A stretch of 64,000 bases of DNA from Aquamicrobium lusatiense. Lineage in GTDB: Bacteria > Pseudomonadota > Alphaproteobacteria > Rhizobiales > Rhizobiaceae. Below are positions 1 to 8,874 of the stretch, piece by piece. Made by a program: the position numbers and the translations under genes. The stretch covers positions 62,001-126,000 of the forward strand of contig NZ_JACHEU010000003.1 in NCBI RefSeq assembly GCF_014201615.1, read 5' to 3'. How positions within the stretch are numbered: position 1 is the first letter of the stretch; each line of letters opens with the position of its first letter. The notes under the pieces are model-generated. The model did no database searches, was not told the DNA's origin, and saw nothing but the letters and a program-made list of their open reading frames with translations.

Positions 1-1
1 A

Positions 2-328
2 ATGCGCGGCCGTGCAGCGGGCATGATGTCGGGCGGCGAGCAGCAGCTTCTGTCCATGGCGCGCTGCCTGATGGGGAACCCGGATCTCATCCTGCTCGAT
101 GAACCGTCGGAGGGGCTTGCGCCGATTATCGTGCAGGAGATTGGCCGTCTCATCCGGAGCCTGCGCAGCACCGGCGTGACGATCGTTCTGGCCGAGCAGA
201 ACATGCATTTCTGCCTCGGCATCTCGGACGACGCCGTCGTCATCGACAAGGGCCAGATCGTCTATCGCGGCACCATCGAAACCTTGAAAGCCGACAAGGA
301 CATCACCGGCCGCTACCTGGCCATCTGA
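2..328 (+). CDS. livF: Liv-type ABC transporter ATP-binding protein, C-terminal part (5' end outside window)
   Basis: Only the last 108 codons are in the window; the gene begins upstream. The fragment carries the ABC signature (MSGGEQQ near its start), Walker B followed by the catalytic acidic residue (LILLDEPSEGL) and the H-loop region, here AEQNMHF in place of a histidine switch. The EPSEGLAP and AEQN signatures are typical of LivF, the second ATPase of branched-chain amino acid type importers (family knowledge). It would energise import of an amino acid or carboxylate at the inner membrane. The next gene starts 42 bp downstream on the same strand, so the transporter probably feeds the 2-oxoacid/acyl-CoA operon that follows. 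The substrate cannot be read from this fragment. Confidence 0.9.
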   Translation: MRGRAAGMMSGGEQQLLSMARCLMGNPDLILLDEPSEGLAPIIVQEIGRLIRSLRSTGVTIVLAEQNMHFCLGISDDAVVIDKGQIVYRGTIETLKADKDITGRYLAI

Positions 329-370
329 ACGCAAAATCATGACCAGCACCAACATGAAGAGGGCCGTGCC

Positions 371-1363
371 ATGAGTCGCAAGACCGCCCCCAACAACCCG
401 GCGGAGGCGCTGAAGAGCATCTATCGCCGCGCCATGATCATTCGCGAGGCGGAAAAGACGCTGCAGCAGCTGTTCGTCGACGGCAAGGTTCCGGGCTTCC
501 TGCACCTGTCCATCGGACAGGAGGCGGTCGCTTCCGCGATCTCGGAATTCCTGACACCCGGCGACACGGTTTCCTCCAATCACCGTGGCCATGGGCACAC
601 GCTTGCCAAGGGCGTGGACCTGACCGGCTTCTTCGCCGAGATTCTCGGCCGCGCCACGGGCATCTGCGGCGGCAGGGGCGGGTCGATGCATGTCGCCGAC
701 CTGCGGCTGGGCATGCTCGGCGCGAATGGGATCGTTGCTGCCGGGCTGCCGATCACGACCGGATCGGCGCTCGCGCTGAAAGGGCGCGGAAAAGGCGAGA
801 TCGCGGTCGTCTATTTCGGCGACGGCGCGCTGGCCGAGGGGCTGGTGCACGAATGCCTGAACATTGCCAGCCTCTGGTCGCTGCCGGTTCTGTTCTGCTG
901 CGAGAACAATGGCTGGTCCGAATTCAGCCCGACGGAAAAGCAGCTTGCGGTGAAGCTGAAGGATCTGGCGGCGGCCTTTGGCATCGCCTATGCCGAAGCG
1001 GACGGCAACGACATGCTGGCCATGCATGATGTGGCGCGCGATGCCATCGGGCGCATGCGGGCGGGGTGTATTCCCCACATTCTGGAATGTCACACCACCC
1101 GGGTTCGCGGTCATTATGAGGGCGACAGGCAGGACTATCGCCCGGAGGGCGAGGCAGACGAAATGTCGGCCCGCGACCCTGTCGCCATCGGCCGCCGCCG
1201 CCTCGCCGAGGCCGGCGTGGAGGGCGACTGGATAGAAACCACCGACGCCGAAGTGAAAGCCGCCAATGCGGCGGCGCTTGAGGCGGCGCTGGCGGCGCCG
1301 CTGCCGGATGCCGCCACCCTGCTTGCCGATGTCTATACCGAAGGGGGTCTCCGTCATGGCTGA
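371..1363 (+). CDS. 2-oxoacid (acetoin/pyruvate-type) dehydrogenase E1 component, alpha subunit
   Basis: Product of 330 residues, the usual length for AcoA/PdhA-type alpha subunits. The thiamine diphosphate motif is visible as GDGALAEG followed about 22 residues later by ENN. The N-terminal HLSIGQEAV and the GGRGGSMH segment are typical of the family. It would form an alpha2-beta2 heterotetramer with the next gene product and decarboxylate a 2-oxo substrate, passing the acyl group to lipoyl-E2. The stop overlaps the start of the beta gene in the 8 bp ATGGCTGA, implying translational coupling. The substrate is unknown: acetoin is only one option, because the surrounding genes are acyl-CoA enzymes rather than the acoX/budC genes of classical acetoin loci. 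Confidence 0.93.
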   Translation: MSRKTAPNNPAEALKSIYRRAMIIREAEKTLQQLFVDGKVPGFLHLSIGQEAVASAISEFLTPGDTVSSNHRGHGHTLAKGVDLTGFFAEILGRATGICGGRGGSMHVADLRLGMLGANGIVAAGLPITTGSALALKGRGKGEIAVVYFGDGALAEGLVHECLNIASLWSLPVLFCCENNGWSEFSPTEKQLAVKLKDLAAAFGIAYAEADGNDMLAMHDVARDAIGRMRAGCIPHILECHTTRVRGHYEGDRQDYRPEGEADEMSARDPVAIGRRRLAEAGVEGDWIETTDAEVKAANAAALEAALAAPLPDAATLLADVYTEGGLRHG

Positions 1364-2330
1364 AAGCCGCTATGTCAGGGCCGTCACCCGCGCCATGCAG
1401 GATGCGATGGCCGCCGACGCTTCCGTCATCCTGATCGGGGAGGACGTCGCCGCTGCGGGCGGTTCGTTCAAGGCCACGCGCGGGTTGCTGGAAGAGTTCG
1501 GGCCGCAGCGCGTCTATGATGCGCCCATTGCCGAAGCCGCGATTGCGGGCATGGCGGTGGGGGCCGCCCTTTCAGGCATGCGCCCCATCGCCGAAATCAT
1601 GTTCATGGACTTTGTCACGCTGTCCATGGACATGCTGGTCAATCAGGCGGCCAAGGCCCGTTACATGTTCGGCGGGCAGGGCTCGGTGCCCATGGTGTTG
1701 CGGACGCCTCATGGCGGCGGGCTCTCCGCAGGGCCACAGCATTCGCAATGCCTCGAAGCCTGGTTTGCGCATATTCCCGGCCTGAAGGTCGTGGTGCCGG
1801 CGACCGTTGAAGACGCCTACAGTCTCCTGCGCGCCGCCATCGATGATCCCGATCCGGTGATCGTCGTGGAAAACAAGGCGCTCTACGCCCTCAAGGGAGA
1901 CCTGCCGGACGCGCCGGCGTCAGCCCGTATCGGTGAGGCGCTGGTGCGCCGCGAGGGCACGGACGTGACGCTGGTCACCTATGGCGCGACGCTGTGGACG
2001 GCACTCAAGGCTGCCGAAATCGCGCAGGCGGAAGGCATTTCGGTCGAAGTGATCGACCTGCGATCGATCCAGCCGTGGGACGAGGCGGTGGTGCTCGCAA
2101 GCCTTTGCCGGACGCACCGTCTGCTCATCGCCCACGAGGCTGTCGAAGCCTTCGGCGTTGGCGCCGAAATCGCAGCGCGCATGGCCGACATCGGGTTCGA
2201 TGAGCTGGATGCGCCGATCCTGCGGGTCGCGGCGCCCTTTTCGCCGGTGCCGTTCAGCCCGGCGCTGGAGGGCGAATGGCGGTTGAACGAAACCAAGATC
2301 ATGGCGGCGTTGCGTCGCCTGATGGCCTGA
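1356..2330 (+). CDS. 2-oxoacid (acetoin/pyruvate-type) dehydrogenase E1 component, beta subunit
   Basis: The start at 1356 (MAESRYVRAV) was chosen because it matches the family N terminus and overlaps the alpha stop; an open frame extends further upstream but runs inside the alpha gene. The product is 324 residues, normal for the family. GEDVAAAGG, the QAAKARYMFGG segment and the C-terminal transketolase domain (DLRSIQPWD, then HEAVEAFGVGAEIAA) are all visible. It pairs with the upstream alpha subunit to form the thiamine-dependent E1. Twelve bases separate it from the next gene, a crotonase, which is an unusual insertion between E1 beta and E2. Confidence 0.93.
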   Translation: MAESRYVRAVTRAMQDAMAADASVILIGEDVAAAGGSFKATRGLLEEFGPQRVYDAPIAEAAIAGMAVGAALSGMRPIAEIMFMDFVTLSMDMLVNQAAKARYMFGGQGSVPMVLRTPHGGGLSAGPQHSQCLEAWFAHIPGLKVVVPATVEDAYSLLRAAIDDPDPVIVVENKALYALKGDLPDAPASARIGEALVRREGTDVTLVTYGATLWTALKAAEIAQAEGISVEVIDLRSIQPWDEAVVLASLCRTHRLLIAHEAVEAFGVGAEIAARMADIGFDELDAPILRVAAPFSPVPFSPALEGEWRLNETKIMAALRRLMA

Positions 2331-2341
2331 GGGAGCATCTC

Positions 2342-3136
2342 ATGAGCACCGAACAGAAAACCGCCTGCGTGCGTCTGGAAATCGAGGACGCGGTGGCGAT
2401 CGTGACCTTCGATCGTCCCGAGAAGCTGAACGCTCTGGACATGGGCGTTCTGGCTGAACTCGATGGCATCCTCGACCGGATCGAGAACGATAACGCCATT
2501 CGCGCCGTGATCTTTACGGGCGAGGGGCGCGCCTTCGTGGCCGGCGGCGATATCGCCGATCTCGGTTCGCGGGATGCTCTGGCGCATTACAATGAATTCG
2601 CCGAAACGATCCACCGCACGCTGCGCCGCATCGAGATGCTGGACAAGCCCACCATCGGCGCGATCAACGGCTTTGCGCTGGGGGGCGGCACGGAGCTGCT
2701 TCTGACGTTCGACCTCAGGCTCCTGTCGGACAAGGCCAGGCTGGGCCTGCCCGAGATCAATCTGGGGCTTTTTCCCGGCGCCGGGGGCACCCAGCGCATC
2801 CTTCGGCAGGTTCCTTCCTGCCGTGCGCGCGAGATCATGTATCTCGGCGAGATGATCGCGCCGGATGAGGCCGTGCGGATCGGCCTCGCCAACCGTGTCG
2901 TGCCTCACGACCAGCTGATGGAGGAAGCGCGCGCCATGGCGGCGAAGCTGGCGGCGAAATCTCCGCTGATCCTGAAGCTTCTGAAGCGGACGCTGATCGA
3001 CGGCGCCGATATGCCGCTTTCTGCAGCATTGCGCCATGAGCAGGCTGTGATCGGGCTCGTTCTCGACAGCCACGACGCGCATGAGGGCTGCGCTGCTTTC
3101 ATCGAGAAGCGTCAGGCCGATTTCCGGGGAGAATGA
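2342..3136 (+). CDS. enoyl-CoA hydratase/isomerase family protein
   Basis: Start at 2342 follows GGGAG with normal spacing. The 264-residue crotonase has the oxyanion-hole segments FVAGGDIADL and NGFALGGG. Both acidic residues used by classical hydratases appear to be present, one in the GGGTELLL segment and one in LPEINLG, followed by GAGGTQR. A true 2-enoyl-CoA hydratase activity is therefore plausible. It lies between E1 beta and E2 in a tight operon, with E2 starting one base after its stop, and an acyl-CoA dehydrogenase follows. Together these suggest oxidation of an acyl-CoA produced by the E1/E2 complex. The exact substrate is not deducible. Confidence 0.92.
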   Translation: MSTEQKTACVRLEIEDAVAIVTFDRPEKLNALDMGVLAELDGILDRIENDNAIRAVIFTGEGRAFVAGGDIADLGSRDALAHYNEFAETIHRTLRRIEMLDKPTIGAINGFALGGGTELLLTFDLRLLSDKARLGLPEINLGLFPGAGGTQRILRQVPSCRAREIMYLGEMIAPDEAVRIGLANRVVPHDQLMEEARAMAAKLAAKSPLILKLLKRTLIDGADMPLSAALRHEQAVIGLVLDSHDAHEGCAAFIEKRQADFRGE

Positions 3137-3137
3137 G

Positions 3138-4394
3138 ATGTCCGAGATCGTGATGCCCAAGTTCGGGCTGACGATGACCGAAGGCCTGATCACGGTATGG
3201 CATCGCAAGGTGGGCGAGGCGGTGAAGGCCGGCGATCTGCTGTTCGAGGTCGAGACCGAAAAGGTCACCAACGAGGTGCCGGCTTCCGCTGACGGCGTTC
3301 TGGAGGAGATCCTGTTTGCCGAAGGCTCCGTGGTGCCCGTCGGCCAGCCGATCGCGCGTCTTTCGGGTGGCGGCGAGGCAACGGGTGTTTCGCCGGTTCC
3401 TTCGGTTCCGGCCGGTGCCGATGCCCCTTCAGCCCGCAAGCTCATGGCCGAGCACGGCCTCGATCGCGAAAGCGTGACGGGGACGGGCCGCGGCGGGCGG
3501 GTGATGAAGGAGGATGTGCTGCGCGTCGTGGCAACCCCTCTGGCACGCCGGATCGCACGTCAGGACGGAGTGGATCTTTCAGGCGTGACGGGATCAGGTC
3601 CGAACGGCAGGATCAAGGCAGCCGATGTGTCGGCCATCAGAGGGACAGGAGCAGGCACAGGGACAGGCACGGCGCCCGCGCTTCCCGCCAGCGGGCTGGT
3701 CCAACCGGATGCGGTTCGCGCGGCGACTGCCCGTCGCGTGCAGGCTGCCAAGCGTGACATCCCCCATTTCTACGTGACCCGCCATGTCGACATACGCGCG
3801 CTCAGCCGCCTGCGCGCCGATCTCAACGCGGCCGCTTCAGGACACGCACGGCTTTCGGTCACCTATCTGCTGGTCAAGGCAACCGGCCTGGCGCTGGCCG
3901 CGCACCCACACCTCAACCGCGTCTGGTTGCCGGACGGTATTCTGGAGCTGGGCAGCATCGGTGTCGGCATCGTGACCGAAACGCCGCATGGCCTGCGCAT
4001 TCCTGTTGCCGATCGCGCCGACCAGCTGCCGCTCGATGAACTGGCCGACCACTGCGCCGGCCTGTTTGCGCGCGCCCGGGCGGGGTTGCTCACCACGCAG
4101 GATGTCTCGGGAGGAGCCATTTCGATTTCCAATGTCGGGATGTTCGGCGCGGATTCACTCACTCCGATCATCAGCCCGCCGCAGGCGATGATCCTCGGCG
4201 TTGGCGCCGAGCAGACCCTTTTCCGTCCTGACGCCGAAGGGCGGCCGGAAGCCGTGCAGGAGATCATCCTCACCCTTGCCGCCGATCATCGCCTGATCGA
4301 CGGCGCGGAGGCTGCGCGGTTCATCGCCACTCTTTCCAGCCTGCTCGAAGCACCGCTGGCGCTGCTGCGCGCACCTGGCCCGGCCGGCCACTGA
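3138..4394 (+). CDS. dihydrolipoamide acyltransferase (E2) with one lipoyl and two tandem subunit-binding domains
   Basis: The start at 3138 (MSEIVMPKFG) begins directly with the lipoyl domain. Domains in the 418-residue product: lipoyl domain 1-76 with the modified lysine expected at K42 (VETEKVTNE); two consecutive peripheral subunit-binding domains at about 97-131 (GTGRGGRV) and 133-167 (GSGPNGRI); a Gly/Thr/Ala-rich linker; and the catalytic acyltransferase domain ending in DHRLIDGA. E2 transfers the acyl group from lipoyl to CoA and scaffolds E1 and E3. Two subunit-binding domains in one chain are less common than one. No E3 gene is present in the operon. The start lies one base after the preceding stop. 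Confidence 0.93.
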   Translation: MSEIVMPKFGLTMTEGLITVWHRKVGEAVKAGDLLFEVETEKVTNEVPASADGVLEEILFAEGSVVPVGQPIARLSGGGEATGVSPVPSVPAGADAPSARKLMAEHGLDRESVTGTGRGGRVMKEDVLRVVATPLARRIARQDGVDLSGVTGSGPNGRIKAADVSAIRGTGAGTGTGTAPALPASGLVQPDAVRAATARRVQAAKRDIPHFYVTRHVDIRALSRLRADLNAAASGHARLSVTYLLVKATGLALAAHPHLNRVWLPDGILELGSIGVGIVTETPHGLRIPVADRADQLPLDELADHCAGLFARARAGLLTTQDVSGGAISISNVGMFGADSLTPIISPPQAMILGVGAEQTLFRPDAEGRPEAVQEIILTLAADHRLIDGAEAARFIATLSSLLEAPLALLRAPGPAGH

Positions 4395-4410
4395 TACTGA
4401 GGATTAACAG

Positions 4411-5583
4411 ATGAACTTCGACATTACCGAAGAACAGAAGATGATGATGGAAACCGCGCGCCAGATCGGCGAGCGGTTCGGCCTTGAATACTGGCGGCAG
4501 AAGGACGGAGCCAAAGAGTACCCGCACGAAGTTTGGCAGGCGATCTGCGATGCGGGGATCGCGGGCATGATGGTGCCCGAGGTTCATGGCGGTCTCGGTC
4601 TGGGGCTGATCGATCTGGCGCTGTGCATCGAAGAACTCTGCAAGGGCGGGGCGGGCTCCACGCTGTCCCAGATGTTCATGCTGAATCCGGTCTTCGGCGG
4701 TGTCGCTCTGGCTCTCTACGGAAGCGACGCCATGAAGCGCGAGCTGCTGCCCGGCCTTTGCGATGGCAGCATGACGTTCAGCATGGCGCTGACGGAACCG
4801 GATGCTGGCACAAACTCTCTCGGCATGAAAACCCAGGCGACACGGGTCGATGGCGGCTGGTCGATCTCGGGCCAGAAGATCTGGATCACCGGGGTCGCAG
4901 CCTCGAAGAAGATGCTGGTGGTCGCGCGCACCACGCCGCTTCAGGATGGTGTGAAGAAAACCCACGGCATCAGCCTGTTCATGATCGACACGGATCGCGA
5001 AGGGGTCAGCCATACCGAGATCGACAAGCTGGGCACCAACACCCTGCCGTCCTCGGTCGTCTATCTCGATCGCGCGTACGCATCTGATGACGAGGTTATC
5101 GGCACGGTGGATGGCGGCTGGCCGGAATTGCTCGACATCCTCAATTGCGAGCGCATCGTCACGACGGCCGGGCTGGTCGGCGCCGGTGCGCTGGCGCTCA
5201 GGCTCGCGGTGGACTATGCGCGGGAGCGCAAGGTCTTCAACGGGCGGCCGATCGGCAGCTATCAGGGGCTGCAGTTCCCTCTGGCACAGCAATGGGCGGA
5301 ACTGGAGGCAGCGCGCCTGCTCAACCTCAAGGCGGCCTCGAATTTCGACCGCAACCTGCCCTTCGGATCGGAAAGCAATGCAGCAAAGCTGATTGCCTCG
5401 CAGGCAGCTTCCGCGGCGGCGGAGCAGTCGATGCAGGTGATGGGCGGCATGGGTTATTCCAAGGAGTTCCATGCCGAGAGATTGTGGCGCGATGCCCGTC
5501 TTTTCCGCTTTGCCCCGGTTTCTGAAGAAATGATCCTCAATTACATCTCGACGGTGAATCTCGGTCTGCCAAGATCCTACTGA
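4411..5583 (+). CDS. acyl-CoA dehydrogenase
   Basis: A 390-residue flavoprotein of normal length. The signature ALTEPDAGTNSLG and the ISGQKIWITG segment that packs on FAD are visible, as is the C-terminal QVMGGMGYSKEF block. The segment that usually carries YEGT near the C terminus reads FAPVSEEMIL, so the substrate pocket may differ from short-chain enzymes. It introduces a 2,3-double bond into an acyl-CoA, passing electrons to ETF. It sits 16 bp after E2 and 18 bp before an acyl-CoA synthetase, so the operon contains activation, dehydrogenation and hydration steps of a beta-oxidation-like route. Confidence 0.92.
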   Translation: MNFDITEEQKMMMETARQIGERFGLEYWRQKDGAKEYPHEVWQAICDAGIAGMMVPEVHGGLGLGLIDLALCIEELCKGGAGSTLSQMFMLNPVFGGVALALYGSDAMKRELLPGLCDGSMTFSMALTEPDAGTNSLGMKTQATRVDGGWSISGQKIWITGVAASKKMLVVARTTPLQDGVKKTHGISLFMIDTDREGVSHTEIDKLGTNTLPSSVVYLDRAYASDDEVIGTVDGGWPELLDILNCERIVTTAGLVGAGALALRLAVDYARERKVFNGRPIGSYQGLQFPLAQQWAELEAARLLNLKAASNFDRNLPFGSESNAAKLIASQAASAAAEQSMQVMGGMGYSKEFHAERLWRDARLFRFAPVSEEMILNYISTVNLGLPRSY

Positions 5584-5601
5584 GACCGGGGAGGAGAGCC
5601 G

Positions 5602-7140
5602 ATGTTCAATCTGTCCCGATATCTGGCGGTCAACGCAGGCCGCAAGCCGGCCGGTGAGGCGCTGATCTACGCAGACCTGCGCCTCGATTGGCGCACGCTC
5701 GAAATGCGCGTGCATCACCTTGCCGCCGCGCTTTCCGCGCGCGGCATAGGGGAAGGCAGCATCGTCGCCCTGATGATGAAGAACAGTCCCGCTTTCATCG
5801 AGCTGATCTATGCGGTCAGCCATCTGGGCGCGGTGATCCTGCCGCTGAACTTTCGCCTCTCAGGCGAGGAAGTGGCATATATCACGGGCCACGCCGGAGC
5901 CGTCATGATTGTCGCCGACGATGTGTTCGAGGCGCAGGCGGCCGGCGCCGGCCTGCCGACTGTTCTGCTCGGCACGGATGGCCAGATGGACATCGGGGCG
6001 ACGCTTCTCGATGCATCCGGCGGGCGGCGGCAGGCAGCGGCCGTGCCGCGCGGCCGCGACGATATCTTTCGCCTGATGTACACATCCGGAACCACGTCGC
6101 GGCCCAAGGGCGTGGTGCACAGCTATGACAATTTTTACTGGAAGTGCTTCGATCACGCCCTTTCGCTGGGTCTGAACGAAAACACCCGGCTTCTGGTCGT
6201 CGGCCCTCTCTATCACGTCGGAGCCTGTGACCTGCCTGGTCTTGGCGTGCATCTGGCCGGCGGCGCGCTGGTGCTGTTGCGCGACTACGAGCCGCGCGCC
6301 GTGCTCGAAACGATCGAACGCGAGAAGACAGACGGGATCTGGCTTGCTCCGGTCATGGCAAATGAAATCCTGAACCTTCCGGCCCAAGGATTGCCGGATG
6401 TCTCCTCGCTGCGCTGGTGCATAGCCGGCGGCGAGCGGACCCCGGAAACGCGCATCCGCGCCTTTTTCGACCGCTTTGCGAATGCGCGCTATGTCGATGC
6501 ATATGGCATGACGGAAACCGTTTCGGGCGACACGCTGATGGAAGAGGGGCGCGAATTCGACAAGATCGGTTCCGTCGGGCGGCCCCTGCGCTTTGTCGAA
6601 ATCGAGATACGCGATGACAGCGGCCAGCGCCTTGCCGCAGGCGAGGTCGGCGAGATCTGCATGCGTGGCCCCAAGGTCATGCGGGAATACTGGCGTGATC
6701 CGCAGAAAACGGCGGAAGCCTTCTTTCCCGATGGATTTTTGCGGTCCGGAGATGCAGGTTATCTCGATGAAGACGGGTTCCTGTTCATCACCGACCGCCA
6801 GAAGGACATGATCATTTCCGGCGGCGAGAACATAGCCTCTTCAGAGGTGGAGCGCGTGATCTACGATCATCCTGCCGTGCGCGAAGTGGCCGTTTATGCC
6901 CGCCCGCATCCGCGCTGGGGGGAGGTGGCGATCGCAGCTATCGTGCTTGCGGACGGCCAGACGATGACCTATCAGGAACTTCTGGATCATTGCCGCGCAA
7001 GACTGGCAGGTTTCAAATGTCCGAAGGATATGGTTGTTGTAGAAAGCCTGCCGCGCAACCCTTCAGGGAAGGTACTCAAGCGCACGCTTCGTGACATCGA
7101 CGCCGCCCGTTTGCAGGCGTCACCAGAGAGGATGGACTAG
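5602..7140 (+). CDS. AMP-forming acyl-CoA synthetase (ANL superfamily)
   Basis: The 512-residue product has the P-loop YTSGTTSRPKG (a Ser replaces the more usual Gly of TSGTTGxPKG), the adenylate motif YGMTE, the hinge block TDRQKDMIISGGENI and the C-terminal catalytic lysine in NPSGKVLKR. This is the full set for an acid:CoA ligase making acyl-AMP then acyl-CoA. Start at 5602 follows GGGGAGGAGAGCC. It is the penultimate gene of the operon and probably activates the carboxylic acid imported by the Liv-type transporter, or an intermediate of the pathway. Substrate is unknown; a short, branched or aromatic acid is possible. Confidence 0.93.
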   Translation: MFNLSRYLAVNAGRKPAGEALIYADLRLDWRTLEMRVHHLAAALSARGIGEGSIVALMMKNSPAFIELIYAVSHLGAVILPLNFRLSGEEVAYITGHAGAVMIVADDVFEAQAAGAGLPTVLLGTDGQMDIGATLLDASGGRRQAAAVPRGRDDIFRLMYTSGTTSRPKGVVHSYDNFYWKCFDHALSLGLNENTRLLVVGPLYHVGACDLPGLGVHLAGGALVLLRDYEPRAVLETIEREKTDGIWLAPVMANEILNLPAQGLPDVSSLRWCIAGGERTPETRIRAFFDRFANARYVDAYGMTETVSGDTLMEEGREFDKIGSVGRPLRFVEIEIRDDSGQRLAAGEVGEICMRGPKVMREYWRDPQKTAEAFFPDGFLRSGDAGYLDEDGFLFITDRQKDMIISGGENIASSEVERVIYDHPAVREVAVYARPHPRWGEVAIAAIVLADGQTMTYQELLDHCRARLAGFKCPKDMVVVESLPRNPSGKVLKRTLRDIDAARLQASPERMD

Positions 7141-7141
7141 A

Positions 7142-7792
7142 GTGTCTGTCGAAAGTCCTTCAGCCGGTATCCGCAGAGCACCCCGTCGGCGCATGAGCCG
7201 GGAAGAAAAGGCCCGCGCGACGCTGGACAGTCTGCTCAATGCCGGCTGCGCGGTCGTCGCCGCTGAGGGATATTCGGATGCTTCAGTGGCCAAGATCGCC
7301 GATCTGGCCGGTGTCGCCCATGGCACTTTCTACAATTATTTCGAAGACCGGAAGGCTCTGTTCAACGCGCTTCTGCCTTATGAAGGGCTGAGGATGCGCG
7401 AGAAGATCGAACAGATAGCGCGCACGGCCCCTCCGGGCGTTCAGCGTGAGATCGTCCGCTTCGAGGCGTTCCTCAATTACGTGATCGAGAACGAGGGTTT
7501 CTACCGCATTCTCTACGAAGCGGAAATATTCGCCCCGGAAGCCCACCGGGAGCACATGGACAATATCGTCAACGGCTATCTCGGCACGTTCCGGCGGGCG
7601 ATGGCTGAAAACCGGATACGGCGCTTCGACGATCAGCAGTTGCACTGTCTTATCTACCAGATCCTTGGCATGCGCGCCTATGCAGCCATGCAGATCCATT
7701 ATGCGGCGGACCAGTCCGAGAAGCTCAGGATCCGGGACTGTTCCGTCGAGATGTACGGCCTGTTCTTCGGCCAAAGCCTTCTGCAAACCTGA
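7142..7792 (+). CDS. TetR/AcrR family transcriptional regulator
   Basis: The GTG start at 7142 was preferred because AGAGAGGAT lies about nine bases upstream; an internal ATG at 7193 is the alternative. The 216-residue product has a TetR helix-turn-helix: SVAKIADLAGVAHGTFYNYF. The C-terminal ligand domain is helical without a recognised family. It begins one base after the synthetase stop, so it is co-transcribed with the operon and is the likely local repressor, with an acyl-CoA or free acid as plausible inducer (inference from similar FadR/PsrA-like arrangements). The expected operator would lie upstream of this window. Confidence 0.88.
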   Translation: MSVESPSAGIRRAPRRRMSREEKARATLDSLLNAGCAVVAAEGYSDASVAKIADLAGVAHGTFYNYFEDRKALFNALLPYEGLRMREKIEQIARTAPPGVQREIVRFEAFLNYVIENEGFYRILYEAEIFAPEAHREHMDNIVNGYLGTFRRAMAENRIRRFDDQQLHCLIYQILGMRAYAAMQIHYAADQSEKLRIRDCSVEMYGLFFGQSLLQT

Positions 7793-7914
7793 ACCGGTAT
7801 CTGATGCCGGCCGCCCTCAGGGTGCCGGGAGCGACCGGGCTCTCTGTGGACACGTTTCAGGTAATGTGATCGCGCGCTTCTCCCTGTATCCTTCGATAAG
7901 CACAGAGGCGGGCG

Positions 7915-8865
7915 TCAGGCCTGCGCCTTCAGCATTTTCAGAACGGTTCGGGAGGCGATTTTTGCGCTCTCGTCATCGGTGAAGCCGGCTTCATCCAGCG
8001 CCGCGAACAGGCGGCCTGCGATCGGGCCGGTGCTGACGATCGGCCAGTCGCTGCCGGCAACGAGGTGGTCGGGCCCCAGCGTATCGGCAAGGGCGCGCAA
8101 CAGCACCGCATCCAGCCCCATGGTTTCGGCATAGACCTGACGTTTCAGCAGTTCGCGGGCCCTGGGGCGTCCCTCTTCGCCCTTATCGAATGTCGAGGAC
8201 AACAGGATGCCGCCGACCGCCAGCGCCGTCACCACGACATTGAGGCGCGGCAGCGCTTCCAGCACGCCGCCTTCTATCAGGGCGATCAGGCTGGCGCCGT
8301 TGATGGTGCCGCGCGCCTGCAGGATGCCAAGACGCGGATATCTGGCAAGCTGCGCCGTCAGCCCGGGCGGATTGACGGGATGGACGAACACGGGAACGCC
8401 CAGCCCTGCCGCCGCTTCCAGCACGGGGCGTGCCTGTGGCGCGTCAAGCAGCAGATCGCCTTTGGCGCTGTCGACGAACACGCCTTGCAGGCCGAGCTGG
8501 CGCACGGCGTGTTCGAGCTGGCGGGCGCCTGCTTCACCGCCGAACGTGTCGACGCTGGCCAGACCATAGAGCCTGCCCGGATGGGCTGAGACCAGTTCGG
8601 CCAATCCCTCGTTCAGCCTCTCGTGAATGCCATCGGCAAGCGGTGCCGCTCCACCTTCCAGAAGGGCCGTCGGGCTGTTCACGACCCGGCCGGCGAGATC
8701 CCCGGATTCAATGTCTTCAAGCAGGGCCTGCCGGTCTGAAATGCGGCTGGCGATCGCTTCCCAGCGGGCCCGGTTCTGCAATGATCCCTGCCCGATGGCG
8801 CCGATGGTGAAACCCGGCGGCAGGTAGTGCGTGTGAAAGTCGATGACGGGATGACGTTGGGCCAT
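7915..8865 (-). CDS. amidohydrolase family protein (ACMSD-like)
   Basis: A 316-residue TIM-barrel metal hydrolase. The N-terminal HTH metal pair (VIDFHTHYLPPGF) and late Asp (GSDWPIVS) match the amidohydrolase_2 group that includes aminocarboxymuconate-semialdehyde decarboxylase. It would hydrolyse or decarboxylate a small organic substrate in the cytosol. It is the last gene of the leftward sulfur operon, starting nine bases after the sfnB-like stop, so co-transcription with sulfone enzymes is very likely. No role in sulfur scavenging is established for such a protein, and the substrate is unknown. It converges on the tetR gene with 122 bp between them. Confidence 0.85.
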   Translation of the reverse strand: MAQRHPVIDFHTHYLPPGFTIGAIGQGSLQNRARWEAIASRISDRQALLEDIESGDLAGRVVNSPTALLEGGAAPLADGIHERLNEGLAELVSAHPGRLYGLASVDTFGGEAGARQLEHAVRQLGLQGVFVDSAKGDLLLDAPQARPVLEAAAGLGVPVFVHPVNPPGLTAQLARYPRLGILQARGTINGASLIALIEGGVLEALPRLNVVVTALAVGGILLSSTFDKGEEGRPRARELLKRQVYAETMGLDAVLLRALADTLGPDHLVAGSDWPIVSTGPIAGRLFAALDEAGFTDDESAKIASRTVLKMLKAQA

Positions 8866-8874
8866 GTGACGATC

